A stretch of DNA of 64,000 nt from Hyaloscypha bicolor E (GCF_002865645.1 NW_020194512.1:1275119-1339118); one strand, 5' to 3'; positions 45,301 through 57,764 are shown, counted from the stretch's first letter. The notes: a model not told the origin generated them from the letters alone. Numbers and translations: made by a program.

Positions 45301-46813
45301 ATCAATCGAGAAATACGTCACGGAATGGTTCGGACTTGAAATCGTTCCTGCAGGAAAGACGCCTGATATCGTGATCTCAGACGAGTCGATCTTCCGGCAT
45401 TCAACAGTCGCAGAAAGCAGCTTCCGGTCTCTAATAATCCTCTGCAGCAACGGCGCCAGAAGAAACATATCTTCTGGTAGACTCGGGATGGGACAGACAC
45501 TTGAATTCGCCAGCAAACCATGCGGGCCTCACCGTCTAGCAAAGGCATTGTTAAATTGCTTGGATGCTGAAGATGCCTCACCAATAGCGACACCAGAAGA
45601 CAAGGTAAGTCTCCAAGGGCCGCATGACGGAGTGGTCTCGTCAAAAGATGCCACGCTGGTGACTGCAGGTACTAGTAGCAATGCCAGGCTGATCGGTGAT
45701 TTGCAGTCATCTATCGGGTTCTCGCCAACTGCCATTAATATCATCAGTTTACCGGCATCGCATACGAGAAGTGCAATAACTAACACCTCGCGGCGACCCT
45801 CGATGGCGAAGCGGGGCATCTCCAGTACCTCCATCGCCTCCAACGCTTCTCACTCTTCGCAGAAGCTGGATGATTTCACACGGAGTTCGCCAACCAACTT
45901 TAGCACGGAACCGAGTTCGGTCAATTCTCTCAGCCTGATAAACTCCGCTGAGAAGATCGATCCCAGAATTAGATCGCTTTCAAACGAGGTGGTGAGCCCA
46001 GTGCGGACACCAAAGATGCTCTTGGTCGAGGTGAGTGGCGATCACACCTGGAACTGTACACTACTGACCCCCCAGGACAATCCCGTCAACATGATGCTCC
46101 TAGCAACATACATGAAAAAGAACAAATGGGACTTTGAGAAAGCTGAGAACGGGCTATTAGCTCTACAGGCCTTCCAAAGGAGGCCGGAAGGTTTCGATGT
46201 CATCTTCATGGGTATGCCTCCCTCTTCATCCCCAAATCTAACAGACACCTAATCGCGAAACCCAGATGTCTCTATGCCAATAATGACAGGCTACGAATCA
46301 ACGCGGCACATCCGCAGCGTCGAAATCGAGCGCCAGCTCGCATACGACCACCAGAACCTCATCCAATCCCCCTACCTCTCTTCCCTCACATCCAATGCCA
46401 ATTCAACCTCGTTCCCCTTCCACGGTCCCGCTACCCCTTTCTCCCACAACCAAAACCTCTCCATCTCCTCCACCTCCTCCTCCACCTCAAAAGCCTCCTC
46501 TAACTCAAACAGCAATTCGCCATCAGCATTCGAGCCGAGCGCGATAGATCTGCATCTCCAGGCCCCGAGATTGAAGCTCAATGCTCCGAGCTTGATCATC
46601 GCACTCACGGGCTTTAGCAGTCGGAAGGATCAGGAGATGGCGTTTGAGGCGGGCGTGGACATTTTCATGACGAAGCCGGTGAGGTTTCGGGAGGTGGGCA
46701 GGATTTTGGAGGGCTGGGTGAAGAGTAGGGACAAGGAACAGGAGACGCTGGGAAGCTCGCGTGAGAAGGGGGTCTTGGATGAACAGGCGAATGGGGCGAA
46801 GAGGAGTGGCTAG
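42306..46813 (+). CDS. GAF-domain hybrid histidine kinase
   Basis: Five exons (42306-42346, 42396-44922, 44987-46030, 46076-46211, 46266-46813; introns 45-64 nt) give 1,431 residues. The start MTSAETFRAREVYRYYQPKD is typical of one fungal hybrid-kinase class. A GAF domain covers about 69-225 (RAIVSLIDHENEYFLAEST, then IGCVYVVDDRA). The H-box FISNVSHELRSPLHGIL places the phospho-acceptor His near residue 635. The N-box NIFGNALKYTHSGYI and G-boxes ISDTGRGM and GTGLGMSIV complete the ATPase domain. The receiver has VEDNPVNMML, the phospho-acceptor Asp1250 (IFMDVSMPIMTG, codon split by the last intron) and the conserved Lys in MTKPVR. Acts in a His-Asp-His-Asp relay to Ypd1-like and response-regulator proteins; the stimulus is unknown. 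A roughly 80-residue Ser/Asn-rich insert lies within the receiver. Confidence 0.94.
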
Positions 46814-47633
46814 GTATAAAAATTGAATTGCGATGGGATAGAAGAATTTCGAGGCGTTGGGGGGTAGCGTGCATTTGCGAATGGGAGTCTGGAGTGAGAG
46901 AGAATTCGGTACAGTAAATTCAACGTCGAAAGTTGGATCTGTACTCAGTTCAGCGCCGATACTCCTGAGTCCGGGGCCTCGGGTTTCTTAGCCCAGCCAA
47001 TCAAGGAACTTGCAGGTTGCTGGCTGTCTCCTGATTTCTCCAATTGGCATTGGGTACAAGGAAGATGGTTGGCCATGGGTATAAATAAGACGTAGAAGAT
47101 GCTTTCCGTCTGTGGAATGGGACTCTGAACCTTTTTTTTGGGGGGGGGGGTTGTGGTTTTCTGAGCGTGCTCTGGACGCTTGGGGATGAGTGAGAAGCGA
47201 AATGGGGTGTGGCACGTGTAGCTGGTACGAGAGTTTCAACGGGGCGCTCCATCTACAACCTGTGAACTCCTTTCATGATGATGTTATAACTGGACATCTA
47301 AAGATACTACCTAGGTGTTTGCTACATTGGAAGGAGTAGATGGAAGAGAGAAGCTCGACTCATGGAAGCCCATAAAAGGCGCGTCTCACGTGCAGAATCG
47401 CTTTTCCTAAACCCATCGCGCTATCACTAGACGCGAAACGCGTCTTCGACCTTTGTCTCTTTTCCCTCCTTACCTCACACCCCCCCAGGACGCCTCAATA
47501 GGCAGGTAAAATGCATTGCATTATCAGCCAGAGCTGCTAAACTCATTCTTATTTGCAGTCCAGTACCGAATTTGCCATTGTGCAATGACTCGCCCTCGAA
47601 ACGACACATCAATTGGCTTTCATTACTGAAGAC
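46814..47633. other. intergenic
   Basis: Contains a T8G10 run near 47130-47150 and a TATAAATA string near 47080. No gene recognised. Confidence 0.4.
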
Positions 47634-48731
47634 ATGTCCACGGACTCATCCCTTGAAGCTCTGCCAATGGCAACAACGTCATTTCCTCAATTCTCCTCTC
47701 TGCCCCCCGAGATCCGGCGAATAATTTGGGAAAGTGCTGCCTCTCCACGAATTGTATACCTCGAATTTATTATGAAGGAGAAACACACATGCTCGCGGGT
47801 TTGGTCGGAGACAACTGTTGAAGGCCCAGAAAGTATGGGCTTCTTTGACCTGGATCACCAGCCTGAAGAGGTTTGCTTTGACATAGGGCCATATCCTCCG
47901 TAGGGATTGAGAACACGAAGCATACCACCATTATTCTCCGTATGCAGAGAATCGTATCTAGTGGCGAAGGAGAAGATATACACAAAGTCATTTGGAACCG
48001 ACTCCGGAATTCCAACAACCTGGTTCAACTTTGAACTCGATACTCTGTACCTGGACTGGGGATACCATCTCAATAGTGATGGCGACGTGATTTTCAAATT
48101 CTTCCCGGAGGAGTTTGGTGAAGATGTCAAGAAGGTCCAGAATCTCGCAATACACAGTGGGGAGTATCCCGCGGGAAGACTGGCTTCGGAGTGGATCAAT
48201 GCCGTCTTGAGCTACTTTGGCAACGTGCGGAACCTGACAATGGTATCACCCCAACACGAAGATGACGATTGTGCCGATCTTGTCTTTCTCGAATGGTCGG
48301 ACGTAATTGATACTCCCGCATATCAGCTCTTCCCACCTGAAGAAGAGCTACACCCTGTTCTTTGGGAGGTATTTCCTAATTTAGAACGCGAAATTGAACT
48401 CTGGACCTCTTCTAAGTGGCTCTGGAACCAAACCCCTTTCTGCTGGGCCGCGCGTTTGACAGATAATATCGATTACGAACTGTCACAATGGACGAAACCC
48501 GAACTATATCACAAACCGGTCATGTCTTCCCAGACAAAGTTGGATTTTCTCCGGCACAAACAGAAATATGACACAGACAGGGACGCTCAGAGGGTGGAAT
48601 TAACACTGGCAGCCGAAGGTCACAATTCTCTCGAAGTATCCGTCTCTTTGCTCACAACTGTTGCGGATCTAGTTGTCATGTTTTGTCAAGCTAGAGGTAT
48701 TGATTCCGAGAAGATAGGCGGACATATGTAG
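47634..48731 (+). pseudogene. 2EXR-domain protein gene with one in-frame TAG
   Basis: From ATG 47634 the frame reads FPQFSSLPPEIRRIIWESA, the start of the 2EXR domain, to TAG at 47901-47903. It continues in the same frame with SIPPLFSVCRESYLVAKEKIY, KSFGTDSGIPTTWFNFELDT and LYLDWGYH to a stop at 48731. The sequence after the TAG is the conserved second half of 2EXR, so the two parts are one gene. No GT..AG intron can remove the stop without deleting the PPLFSVCRES block. One TAG made from CAG or TGG would explain it. 2EXR proteins are an expanded fungal family of unknown function, often in variable genome parts. About 365 codons in all. It could be a recent nonsense allele or a readthrough gene. 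Confidence 0.72.
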
Positions 48732-48998
48732 ACATCCATTGGGTAATTCGATACCTCCCGTCCGGATCTAATGAAGGAATTTCGATTGAGTCGAAGTTAT
48801 TTTGGTTCTTTCCCTTCGAGCACCAGCCCCCTAGATTGGATCTGTTCTTTCGACACGGAGAACCCAAGTGCCTCGTGCCACTACTATGTCCTTAACACAG
48901 ATTGTCATCACACCATAAGATATCACTGGACGCCCTGGATGGAGTCGGACGACTGGGGTCTACGGGATCTATTTGGAGAATTTACGCACGCTACATGA
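48732..48998 (+). other. coding-like sequence after the 2EXR gene
   Basis: Two overlapping plus frames look protein-like. One, in frame with the 2EXR gene, runs from ATG 48771 to 48998 (FRLSRSYFGSFPSS). The other, shifted by one, starts near the 2EXR stop (VDIHWVIRYLPSGSNEGISI). One is probably the former C-terminus, displaced by a frameshift. Confidence 0.3.
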
Positions 48999-51036
48999 CT
49001 GGTGGCGACATCGATCTTATAAATAAGCTTTGATATATAGCAATGAAAGGATATGAGCATCGATAAACGAATTGTGGGCGAACGCCCAACAAGGAGCAAG
49101 CAAAAGAGGACTTCGTTCTAGACGCTAGTGCAGAGGTTCTCACAATTGTGCATATCCCAAGGATTCAAAATTTAACGAAAGCTGTGGATTTTCAGCACCT
49201 ATCATAAACCTTCTCACGATGAATTGCACGGGCAAAAGTAGAGCCTGCAGGACGATTTCCGCGACGTCGAGCTCGACGTGCCGACCAAGTTTGCCTGAGC
49301 GACCTTCGATCAAATTCTGCACGAGTGCTAGAGGAAGTGCCTCCGACGCCTTTCATCCTGGAGTCCAAACACGGGAACTTCAAGAACTTCGAATCGAGAC
49401 GCCGAACGCTCGACCCCCGGGCACCGATCACAGTCTCCAATCCCCAACCAGACTGGAAGTACAGAGGAGGAGCAAACGACAAAGGCAGGCTGCAAAAAGC
49501 AGAGGAATCAAAAGATTGCAAAAGAATGATATCTACCGCAATCAAACCCGGTATGAACATCCAATATCAGTAGTCCGATTACGATCTCAGTGGCTGTCCA
49601 AACAACCCTCGCGCCGGCTCTGTTCCTCGACCTTTCCTATGCCCCTAATCCTCAAGTCTTCGTCCTACTCTCCTGAAAATCCAAGATATCTACAAGCCCT
49701 CACTGATGATAAGCCTACTATAAGTGACTCGAGCCTTTCCATATCGTCTATCATTGCTTCAGTCCTCATCCGGGCGAGGGAGGTGCGTGAATTAGCAAGG
49801 GTCCGTGTGACGAAGTCCACAGTTAGAGCAGAGAGGCGGCGTTTTGGGTTTGTGTTCTGAAGCGTTCTGAATGTCAGATTTTGATGACATAATCATAATC
49901 AGATTGCAGAACTAGAAGATTTGGTTCGGGCACTGGATCGTAGGCGAGAGGCAAGATGTGCCGGCTAGCCTGCTGGAATGTGGAGTTGCGAAGGTAGTGT
50001 TGCTGAGCTTGTGAGTCCATATAATTCTATCTGTTAATCCAAGTCGAGGGTCTCAGAATCGGGATATATATTCTGATCTTTCTTTGTATTAACTGTGAGT
50101 TTCAAGATATTCATTTGGCGGTGAGGTAGTGCTCCCTTTTACGTGCCATGGCTTCAGACGAAGCACACGGGCTTCGGATTACCAGAATGGAACAAAGAAA
50201 TCGAGGGCAAACCAATTTCTTTCGAATTAGTAGAATATACTTGTCCTCCTTTTTGGGCGGGTTTTGACGAATAGAATATGGATGTAGAGCCCAAGGAAAG
50301 AAACAGACCCGGATTGCCGAAACAGAATCACGGAAGGATGAAGGAAATGTACTGCAAAAGTACATATTGATGTGTCATTAGGCTACCAAGCTAGTGGGAG
50401 CATGAGATAACACATTATCTATGATTAAAGACAAAGTCGCATGGTTTCGTCCTAGACGTTGCGGTCCTGGTCTCGGCAAAGTCAACCGAAACCTTGGGAA
50501 AAGGGGGTCCTGGTCACGTGCTTAGAGGGGTGAGTTGTGAGGGGGGAAAATTGCTTAAGCCTCAGGCACGCATTTCGCTTAATTATCGCGCTAAGGAGTA
50601 TTTAGCCTTGCTCCCAAGCTTCTACGAGCTTCACGCTTCTGTTCTAGAAAATACCACATTTCTAATTCTAGAAATCTCTCTGTTGTTACGTGAAATGTAT
50701 TTTCACCCGGTCGATCGGTTGACCTGGAACATGGTTCACTTCTGCCTATTTATTCTCTGGATCTCAGGGTCCTTTTTCGGTCTAGCGCCAAATCGCCAAG
50801 GCTGACAACTTTTGCAATCTCGGCGCGTCCAAAAGCAGGATTATCGTGTCATTTTCTTCCGTGCCTCAATTGCCAAGCCAACACTCATCTCCTTCTCTTG
50901 ACCGCTCCATCATGAGGTTCCCCATTTCTCTGAGTAGTCCTCAGCTTTCCTGTCTGTCTGTCTGTCTTTCCTCAGCGCTCACACGGAGTCACTCATTCTC
51001 TTCTTCTCTCAGCAGTCTTCTAGTGCTACCTTCAAT
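48999..51036. other. 2-kb region with one unresolved coding-like stretch
   Basis: Between about 49,220 and 49,575 one plus frame is open for about 118 codons without an ATG (RRADQVCLSDLRSNS, VPPTPFILESKHGNF). A longer ATG frame overlaps it (49219-49860, Ser/Arg-rich). I cannot decide whether either is real. The rest holds no recognised gene. Confidence 0.3.
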
Positions 51037-51957
51037 ATGCATCCTATACTCGTTACCATCACAGCGCTGCTCCTATCCAACTTTCCATGTGCAGCTGCAA
51101 TCGATAGCCTCAATGCTCCCTCGTCCGTCAAAGCTGAGACGGACTTCGTGGTGTCCGTCAACCCTGACCCCGAAAAATCTGCATCTTCAGACCCTCATTT
51201 CACCGAATACCGCGTCTACCTCGCAATATCACCTCCAGGAAACATAAAATGGACCCTTGAACCTGTCTGCTACCTCATCAACTCCTCCGCTATCAGCATC
51301 ACAGAGTTCACCGTCCAAATCCCTGCCTCCGTTGGACCTTCCGGACCAGGCTTTTATGCTATCGCCACACAAGAGTTCGGCGCCCGGGGAGACGACTCGG
51401 ACATAACTTACAGCGATACCTTTAGCTTCACTGGAGATACGGGGAAGTGGACGCAATATGAGCTCGAGGACGATATGGATAATGACCCTGACAGCACGCC
51501 ATGTTCTGCATACAGTTGTTCTAAACAGTGCAGCCAGAAGTTCTATTCTGAAACAAGGAACGCAACGACTATCGAGGACTTTCACAACACCTACAGTGGT
51601 TGGCTAGCTTGTCCGGGAACTACATACAGGAGCTGGGATTATCTGCTCGAACAATACTGGAAGTATAGGAACGCAACCAGCCCGGGCTCCGACGATGGAG
51701 GACCAGACACATCCAGTTCAACCCCGAAGAGTACATCAGTGACGAAGTCGGCAACTACGACGACCAAGCCAAGATCGACTATATCGGCGTTAACAATGTC
51801 GACATCGACATCTGTTTCTGGATCATCGACCTCTACCTCCACGACCACTGGAAGCACCCCCTCGCCGACGAAGAGTGCAAGCGGAAATATTGGGGTGGAC
51901 TTGTTTGTGTTAATGAGTGCATTATCTGGTTTCGCTGCGTTATTGTATACCCTCTAA
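51037..51957 (+). CDS. GPI-anchored Ser/Thr-rich cell-surface protein
   Basis: Intronless, 306 residues. A signal peptide (MHPILVTITALLLSNFPCAAA) leads to a folded domain of about 190 residues with a beta-rich look (VSVNPDP, EYRVYLAISPPG, GPGFYAIATQEFG), a Cys cluster (TPCSAYSCSKQCSQ) and further Cys. A Ser/Thr-rich stalk (about 215-275) follows, then a small-residue site (SASGN) and a hydrophobic tail VDLFVLMSALSGFAALLYTL. Signal peptide plus stalk plus C-terminal hydrophobic tail is the GPI-anchor layout, so it should sit on plasma membrane or wall. Similar architectures are common in filamentous ascomycetes; the exact function is not known. Several N-x-S/T sites are present. Confidence 0.8.
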   Translation: MHPILVTITALLLSNFPCAAAIDSLNAPSSVKAETDFVVSVNPDPEKSASSDPHFTEYRVYLAISPPGNIKWTLEPVCYLINSSAISITEFTVQIPASVGPSGPGFYAIATQEFGARGDDSDITYSDTFSFTGDTGKWTQYELEDDMDNDPDSTPCSAYSCSKQCSQKFYSETRNATTIEDFHNTYSGWLACPGTTYRSWDYLLEQYWKYRNATSPGSDDGGPDTSSSTPKSTSVTKSATTTTKPRSTISALTMSTSTSVSGSSTSTSTTTGSTPSPTKSASGNIGVDLFVLMSALSGFAALLYTL

Positions 51958-52121
51958 TGAAACTATCTGTACTCTGCAGTCTTTTAATCCAAGACTTAAA
52001 ACTGCGAATTGATCGATTATCGTATGGGAGGACCAAACCAATATCTTCCAAGCTTAAGAGGATCTGATGTGAGGCCAAGCGATCCAACTTCGAACAATGT
52101 CTCTGCCCCTTTGGGTTTGAA

Positions 52122-52385
52122 TTAATCGGTGTAAAAATGTTCCTCGGCACTTCGAGGAGTTACAAATGTCACGGCTCGATTTCGCAAGAGGAGATTTCTG
52201 CATCTTGCCCAGTATCTCGTCGCAAGGCATGCAACACTTGCCGAAGCGAACGCGAATATCGACTCCAAGCCCACTATCCCCGAATAGACATAAGCTGAGT
52301 AATGTCCTCGAACCTGATGACTCTGAAGGGCGTGATCGGTGAGAATCCATCTGATCTCACGCTCTCTCTTGGCATCGCTGAGCAT
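52122..52385 (-). CDS. possible small membrane protein, 87 residues
   Basis: From ATG 52385 a minus frame reads MLSDAKREREIRWILTDHAL, a hydrophobic segment (AYVYSGIVGLESIFAFASAS) and a basic end. No family recognised, no neighbour support, and an overlapping frame is also open. It may be a chance frame or a gene fragment. Confidence 0.22.
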   Translation of the reverse strand: MLSDAKREREIRWILTDHALQSHQVRGHYSAYVYSGIVGLESIFAFASASVACLATRYWARCRNLLLRNRAVTFVTPRSAEEHFYTD

Positions 52386-53437
52386 CTCGCAACCCACGGT
52401 ACTTCTGATGAAGATAGGCTCGCCAAGAGCACAATTTCACGTCATTAATTGAGAGAGAAGTCTTGGGTGGGAATGAGTTTTAGATCTCTTTATACAATCC
52501 ATGCTCGGCCGTCATATCTAGCGGTGAGAGCAGTGGACGAAGATGTCGACTTGAGGCCGCCACTGGATAATAGCATGTGTACGGCGCCAAGTGGCAGCCT
52601 CCAGCTTTTCCAGGCAGTCAACATCGGTGTCCAATTATCAACCTCAATCTTGCATGGTTCTCGTTTAACAAACGACAAAGTCTCGAGGTTGGGAGCACGA
52701 TCACGTGAGAGTTAGCCTCGCTTCGTTTCAGGTCGATCTTGATGCGAAATGCTTGACCAATCTGATTTATTCATGATCATATAGTTTCAGGCTATGGACG
52801 AAACCATCCATTTTCCAGCTTGGTTTGTTGTCTCAGCACATTCTCAGCCAGGAAAGGTCATGTACAGCTCCATGAAGTCTTCGTGACATTGGCTGATGCC
52901 CTCTCCTTTGCAGAAGACATGGCTATCCGTGTTCAATTCAGAATTACGACACTTGTATCTAGCATCGCCGAGTACATCCTAGTTGCTCCAGAAACAGTGA
53001 TGTATCTGATGCCTTGCCCCCGTAGCTATCTTGCTTCCCGGTTGGCTCCGCACAGAGCCAAATCGTCAGATTTAATCATCTGTCTGGGTACTCTCCCGTC
53101 AATCACGAGAAATGTGTATCGACATTCTCAGGCGAGATCGTCTCTCTGTGAGCCGCTTAGACGCCACTCACTCTCGAGATCGAAGGAAGACGCTGAAATA
53201 CATTATCTCATTTGGCGAGATTAGATTTCCTTTCTAGTGTGCCTGGGAATATTCATACGAGAGCGAATATGCAGTGGTTACATCAATCCTCTGACTCTGT
53301 ATGATGTAGTAGACCACTATTGACCCTTCATGATCCTCCAAGAAATAATATATCTAGACCGCGTCTGCTCGATACTTTCAGCATCATCACAACATCAACT
53401 CTATTACACACGAGCTCGAAACCAATCTTCGATCAAG
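52386..53437. other. intergenic, cutinase promoter at right end
   Basis: No supported gene. A TATA-like AATAATATAT lies about 95 bp before the cutinase ATG. Confidence 0.4.
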
Positions 53438-54311
53438 ATGCATACCAGTTTAGTATCATTTACTGCCATCACCATCTTCAGTTGCGTCTATGCAGCTCCA
53501 GTCCCCCAAGATGCACAAGCAAGCAATACAACCATGGTAGCCGCCGCCGCCGCCTCCACAGCCGCGCAAATAGCAGACGCCTCAAATCTTATCAACGGGC
53601 TCCTCGCTGGACTCGGCATGGTTCCTATCATTGGACAAAGCGTCACCGCCATTTCCGGCGTTCTGACCGACTTCGAAGGCGTTCTCACCAAAACTCTGAA
53701 CGTCGACGTAACCGAGAACGGGGTCTCCGGATACAAAGACATGAGAGTGGTATTCGCTCGCGGGACAACAGAACCTGGGAACGTTGGACTCGTTACTGGT
53801 CCACCGTTCTTTGATGCGATAACCTCTATCATCGGTGCCAAGTCAATGGAGGTTCAGGGCGTGGAGTATCCAGCTAGTATTGAGGGATTCTTGCAGGGCG
53901 GAGATGCGACGGGTAGTCAGACGATGTAAGTCTTTCGAATACCTCCTTTTTCGAACGTAACTGATACATCTCAGGGCAACCATGATAATGAATACACTGA
54001 AGACATGTCCCAACACCAAAGTTGTCATGAGCGGATACTCCCAAGGCGGACAGCTCGTCCACAATGCCGCGAAGCTGCTACCCGCAAGCACGATGGCAAA
54101 AGTCAGCTCCGTTGTGATCTTCGGGGACCCAGATTTCGGGCAAGCTGTGACTGGTGCTGCTTCCTCGAGGACAAAGGTCATCTGCCATCCAGACGATAAT
54201 ATCTGCCAGCATGGGGACCTCATATTGCTTGCACATCTTACGTACTCAATGAATGCAACAGAAGCGGCGACGTTTGTTGCTACTGCCGCTGGGATGTCGC
54301 TGGGGAATTAA
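53438..54311 (+). CDS. cutinase, secreted serine esterase (CE5)
   Basis: Exons 53438-53925 and 53975-54311 (49-nt intron, codon AT|G split) give 274 residues. A signal peptide (MHTSLVSFTAITIFSCVYA) precedes APVPQD and an Ala/Ser-rich lead. The alpha/beta-hydrolase core shows VVFARGTTEPGNVG, the nucleophile Ser185 in GYSQGG, Asp237 in CHPDDNIC, and His250 in LAHLTY, the cutinase triad in correct order, with paired Cys around it (Cys174; Cys233 and Cys240). Cutinases hydrolyse ester bonds of cutin, the polyester of plant cuticle. Together with the polygalacturonase this points to life on plant material. The chosen ATG gives the signal peptide; the upstream open frame lacks one. Confidence 0.93.
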
Positions 54312-55359
54312 GAGAGTGAAGAGGAAGTAATGATAAATAAACTGTACACAGATATAAATTAATTTCACTTGAAAAGAGCTGGTCCCAAGTGAGGTCCGGG
54401 CTTGAGCCAGTTGCGATGTAAGTCAAAGTTGACCATCTTTTCATATGCGAATCATCTACTGCACCGAAGACCCTGGTGAGCAGCTTCCAGTGACAGATTT
54501 GTACACCTAGGGAAATCCTTTCCAGGTACCAACAGGTCGCATTTATCGCCTGAAATCCATGCTCTTTGGGAAAAGCCGATCTCAATAGCTGTGATTCGAG
54601 AACAGGTTAACTGAACTGCAGGCTAAAACCGGTCCAATCTCTTTCGTGGCTATGGACCGAATGCAGACCACCTACATGCTTGTAGGATCCTGGCGGACTG
54701 CATTCGGTTGCCAATCTGTCCCCCGAATAGATCACGTCCCAAGACCAAGTGGGTGGATCTCGGGTCCGAAGTCGAGAAGGATTTCACAACGTTGGCGCGA
54801 AGGATGTGATCCGATTGGGAACCCAAGATGACGAGACTGCCAAGAGGAACTCAAAATGGGTTTGCATGTCAAATTCTTGCCCAAAAGTCATGGTTACTTG
54901 AGGTCTGGGGAAGTATTACCTGACTTGTTATCCACGCCGGAGCGAGCTCCTTCAAGAACCATTTGCCCTTTCTGTCCTCATCTGTAATCTCACGAATCAA
55001 TTTCGCATTTCTTATCCATTCGTCATTGCGCCGTAAATTGAGTGATGAGGATTCCCCACGATTTCTTGTATCCTTGTAGTGTTATTGGTTGTTGTGTGAG
55101 CTGCACATGGATCTAAGTATTCGTGATCGCGCTTGCAAATGATGAAATTCGCAAGCATCGTTCCTCCACCCAACGATCTGGAAATGGTTCCAGGGGCAAG
55201 ATCTTCCCCACTCTTCCTTGGGGGATATTAAAATGGTTGTACCCGCGGAGAAGCTGGTCATGCAGTCGTCGGAATTTCGAGAGTGTCTTGCAACTTGTTT
55301 ACACTGGCACGCCAAGAACAAATTGAAGCACTCCATTACCTCCGAGCAGCTTGGCCAAC
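54312..55359. other. intergenic, no gene seen
   Basis: Short frames only; includes the transporter promoter. Confidence 0.4.
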
Positions 55360-57764
55360 ATGTCCGCAGCCGACGAGAAGCTCTCCGACCCTGGGCTCCT
55401 CGGAAAGCCGGGGGCAATATATGCCATTACCACTTCCAAGACCACCCATCGCCCCTGGTGGAAGCTTGGCGGAAAAGACATCAGTTTCGCACCCGTGGAT
55501 CCCGATTCGGTAGCGACGTCCAACACTGCGTCGACCGAAGACATTGAGACATCGACACTACACAACATTCATGGGAGTGTCTTTGATGATTCCGGTGCTG
55601 CGCAGTTCTATCAGCCGATTGAAAAGTATGAGGGCGCTCATCGGTTTGACCCCAATGCTACATGGACTGCTGTGGAAGAGAAAGCACTGGTGAGAACTGT
55701 AAGTCATCGAAGGTAAACATGTAGTATACCGAATATACTTAATAATCTTTTGATAGCTTGACTGGAGGATCTGTCTCCCGGCTTGCACCTTCTTCTTCGC
55801 ACTGCAGCTAGATCGAGGAAACATTTCACAAGCCCTATCTGATAATATGCTGAGTCAGTCTTAAAGAAATTCCGCAGTTTCTCGCAGGGCCACTAATGGA
55901 ATGTGCAACAGATAATCTCAAAATGAATACAAATGATTATAACAATAGCATGACAATCTTTTATGTCTCGTTCCTCACAGCAGAACTTCCTTCTCAGCTC
56001 ATTAGCAAGAAAGTTGGGCCTGACAACTGGATTCCGTAAGTGAGCTCGGAATTATGAAGCTGGGTGTGCACTAACATGAGACGTGCAGCATTCAAATGGT
56101 TTTGTGGAGCATAGTCGCCATCTGTCAGTGTCTCATTACAGGTCGCAATACCTTCTACATTACCCGATTCTTGCTTGGACTTCTTGAGGGGTAAGTACAA
56201 CCTCACCGCGGAACCTGCTCTCAAAACTTCCAAACTGACTCACTGATCTTCAAGAGGGTTTATCCCTGATGTAAGGCCTCTCCATAATTAGAATATACAC
56301 CATCAAGATTACTCACAGCGATAGGTTATCCTCTACCTGAGCTATTTCTACAAGAACAAAGAACTGCCTGCTCGCCTCGCATGGTTCTGGACTTCCTACA
56401 TGAGTACCAATATCGTCTCCTCCTTCCTCGCTTATGGAATTCTGCACCTACGTGGGCACTCCGGCTTGAGAGGTGAAGGATGGAGATACCTCTTTGCAAT
56501 CGAAGGCGGTCTTACTGCTTTGCTCGGTATTCTGGCATGGTTCTATCTTCCTCCATCTCCGACTCAGACGAAGAGCCATGGACTCAAAGGATACTTGCGT
56601 GGTAAGAGAGGATGGTTTACAGAGAGAGAGGAAGTGATCATGGTTACGCGTATCTTGCGCGATGACCCAGGGAAGTCGACTATGCATAACGTCTGTCACA
56701 TTTCCTCTCCCTAGAAGCACAACCGCTGATGCAGATCCAGAGACAAGCAATTACTCCGGGTTTGTTATGGGCCAGTCTTTCCGATTACGATATGTAAGTC
56801 GTTGCCATCAGCTAGCTTCTCTGAAATGTTCATCTAATATCGACAGGTGGCCAATCTACCTTATTGGCCTAACATGGACAATCCCCATGGTAACTTTCCC
56901 CGGTCACTCGCCTTTTCCCCTCTCGCTAACCCCCGCCCTCAGACACCACCAATGAACTACCTAACCCTGACCCTCAAAGCTCTCGGTTTCTCAACTTTCA
57001 ACACCAACCTCCTCGTGATCCCCTCATCCGTCCTCTTCATCCTCCAATTGCAGTTCTGGACCTGTATCTCCGAGAAAATCAACCAAAGGTTCCTGGTAGG
57101 ACTGATGAGCCAAGTATGGGTAATCCCATTGTTGATTGCGCTCGAGACCTTGCCGCAGAAGTTTCCGCACAGCAATTGGGTGAGGTATGCGATTAGTTCG
57201 CTGGTTGTTGGGTATCCTTATGTGCAAGCTATTTTGGGTAAGTACTCTTCTGATTCTCTTTACTGATTGTGGGTCAAGGACGTTGTAGGGGAGTGATTTG
57301 ACTTTGGAGGTGATGCTAATAGCTGGCAGTGGCTATCACGAGTCGTAACGCCGGAACGGTCAGGACGAGGACCGTTGGCTCGAGTCTGTACAACATGGCC
57401 GTGCAGACCAGCAACATTATCTCAACTCAGATCTACCAGAACAAGGATAAGCCGCTCTACTACACGGGCAATAAGGTGCTGCTTGGTCTTGCGGCGTATA
57501 ACGTTTGCTTGTTCATCGGGGCGAAGGTTTATTATACTTTGAAGAATAAGTAGGATTTCTCTCATTAATGCGGGGAATGGAAGAGGCTAATAAAAAATCA
57601 GTCAGCGAGATCGCGTCTGGGATTCTATGACGAGGGAGCAGAAGCTGAATTACCTTGCCACAACGAAGGACAAGGGGAATAAACGGTAGGTGCTCTCCTT
57701 CGATGTCAATGAGATCAGAGGTACTAATACAAGATTTAGGCTTGATTTTCGTTTTGCTTCGTGA
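55360..57764 (+). CDS. MFS transporter, Dal5/allantoate-permease family
   Basis: Twelve exons: 55360-55698, 55757-55853, 55912-56035, 56089-56190, 56255-56270, 56325-56690, 56741-56793, 56847-56889, 56943-57237, 57330-57549, 57602-57685, 57740-57764. They give 587 residues. Family landmarks include [96 protein letters not shown] and [11 protein letters not shown]. About ten to twelve membrane segments. Members carry allantoate, vitamins or other organic anions by proton symport at the plasma membrane; the substrate cannot be told. Exon 5 is only 16 nt. At intron 6 the acceptor at 56740 was preferred because it gives MHNRQAIT, as in relatives. The N-terminal 100 residues are longer than usual. 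Confidence 0.92.
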
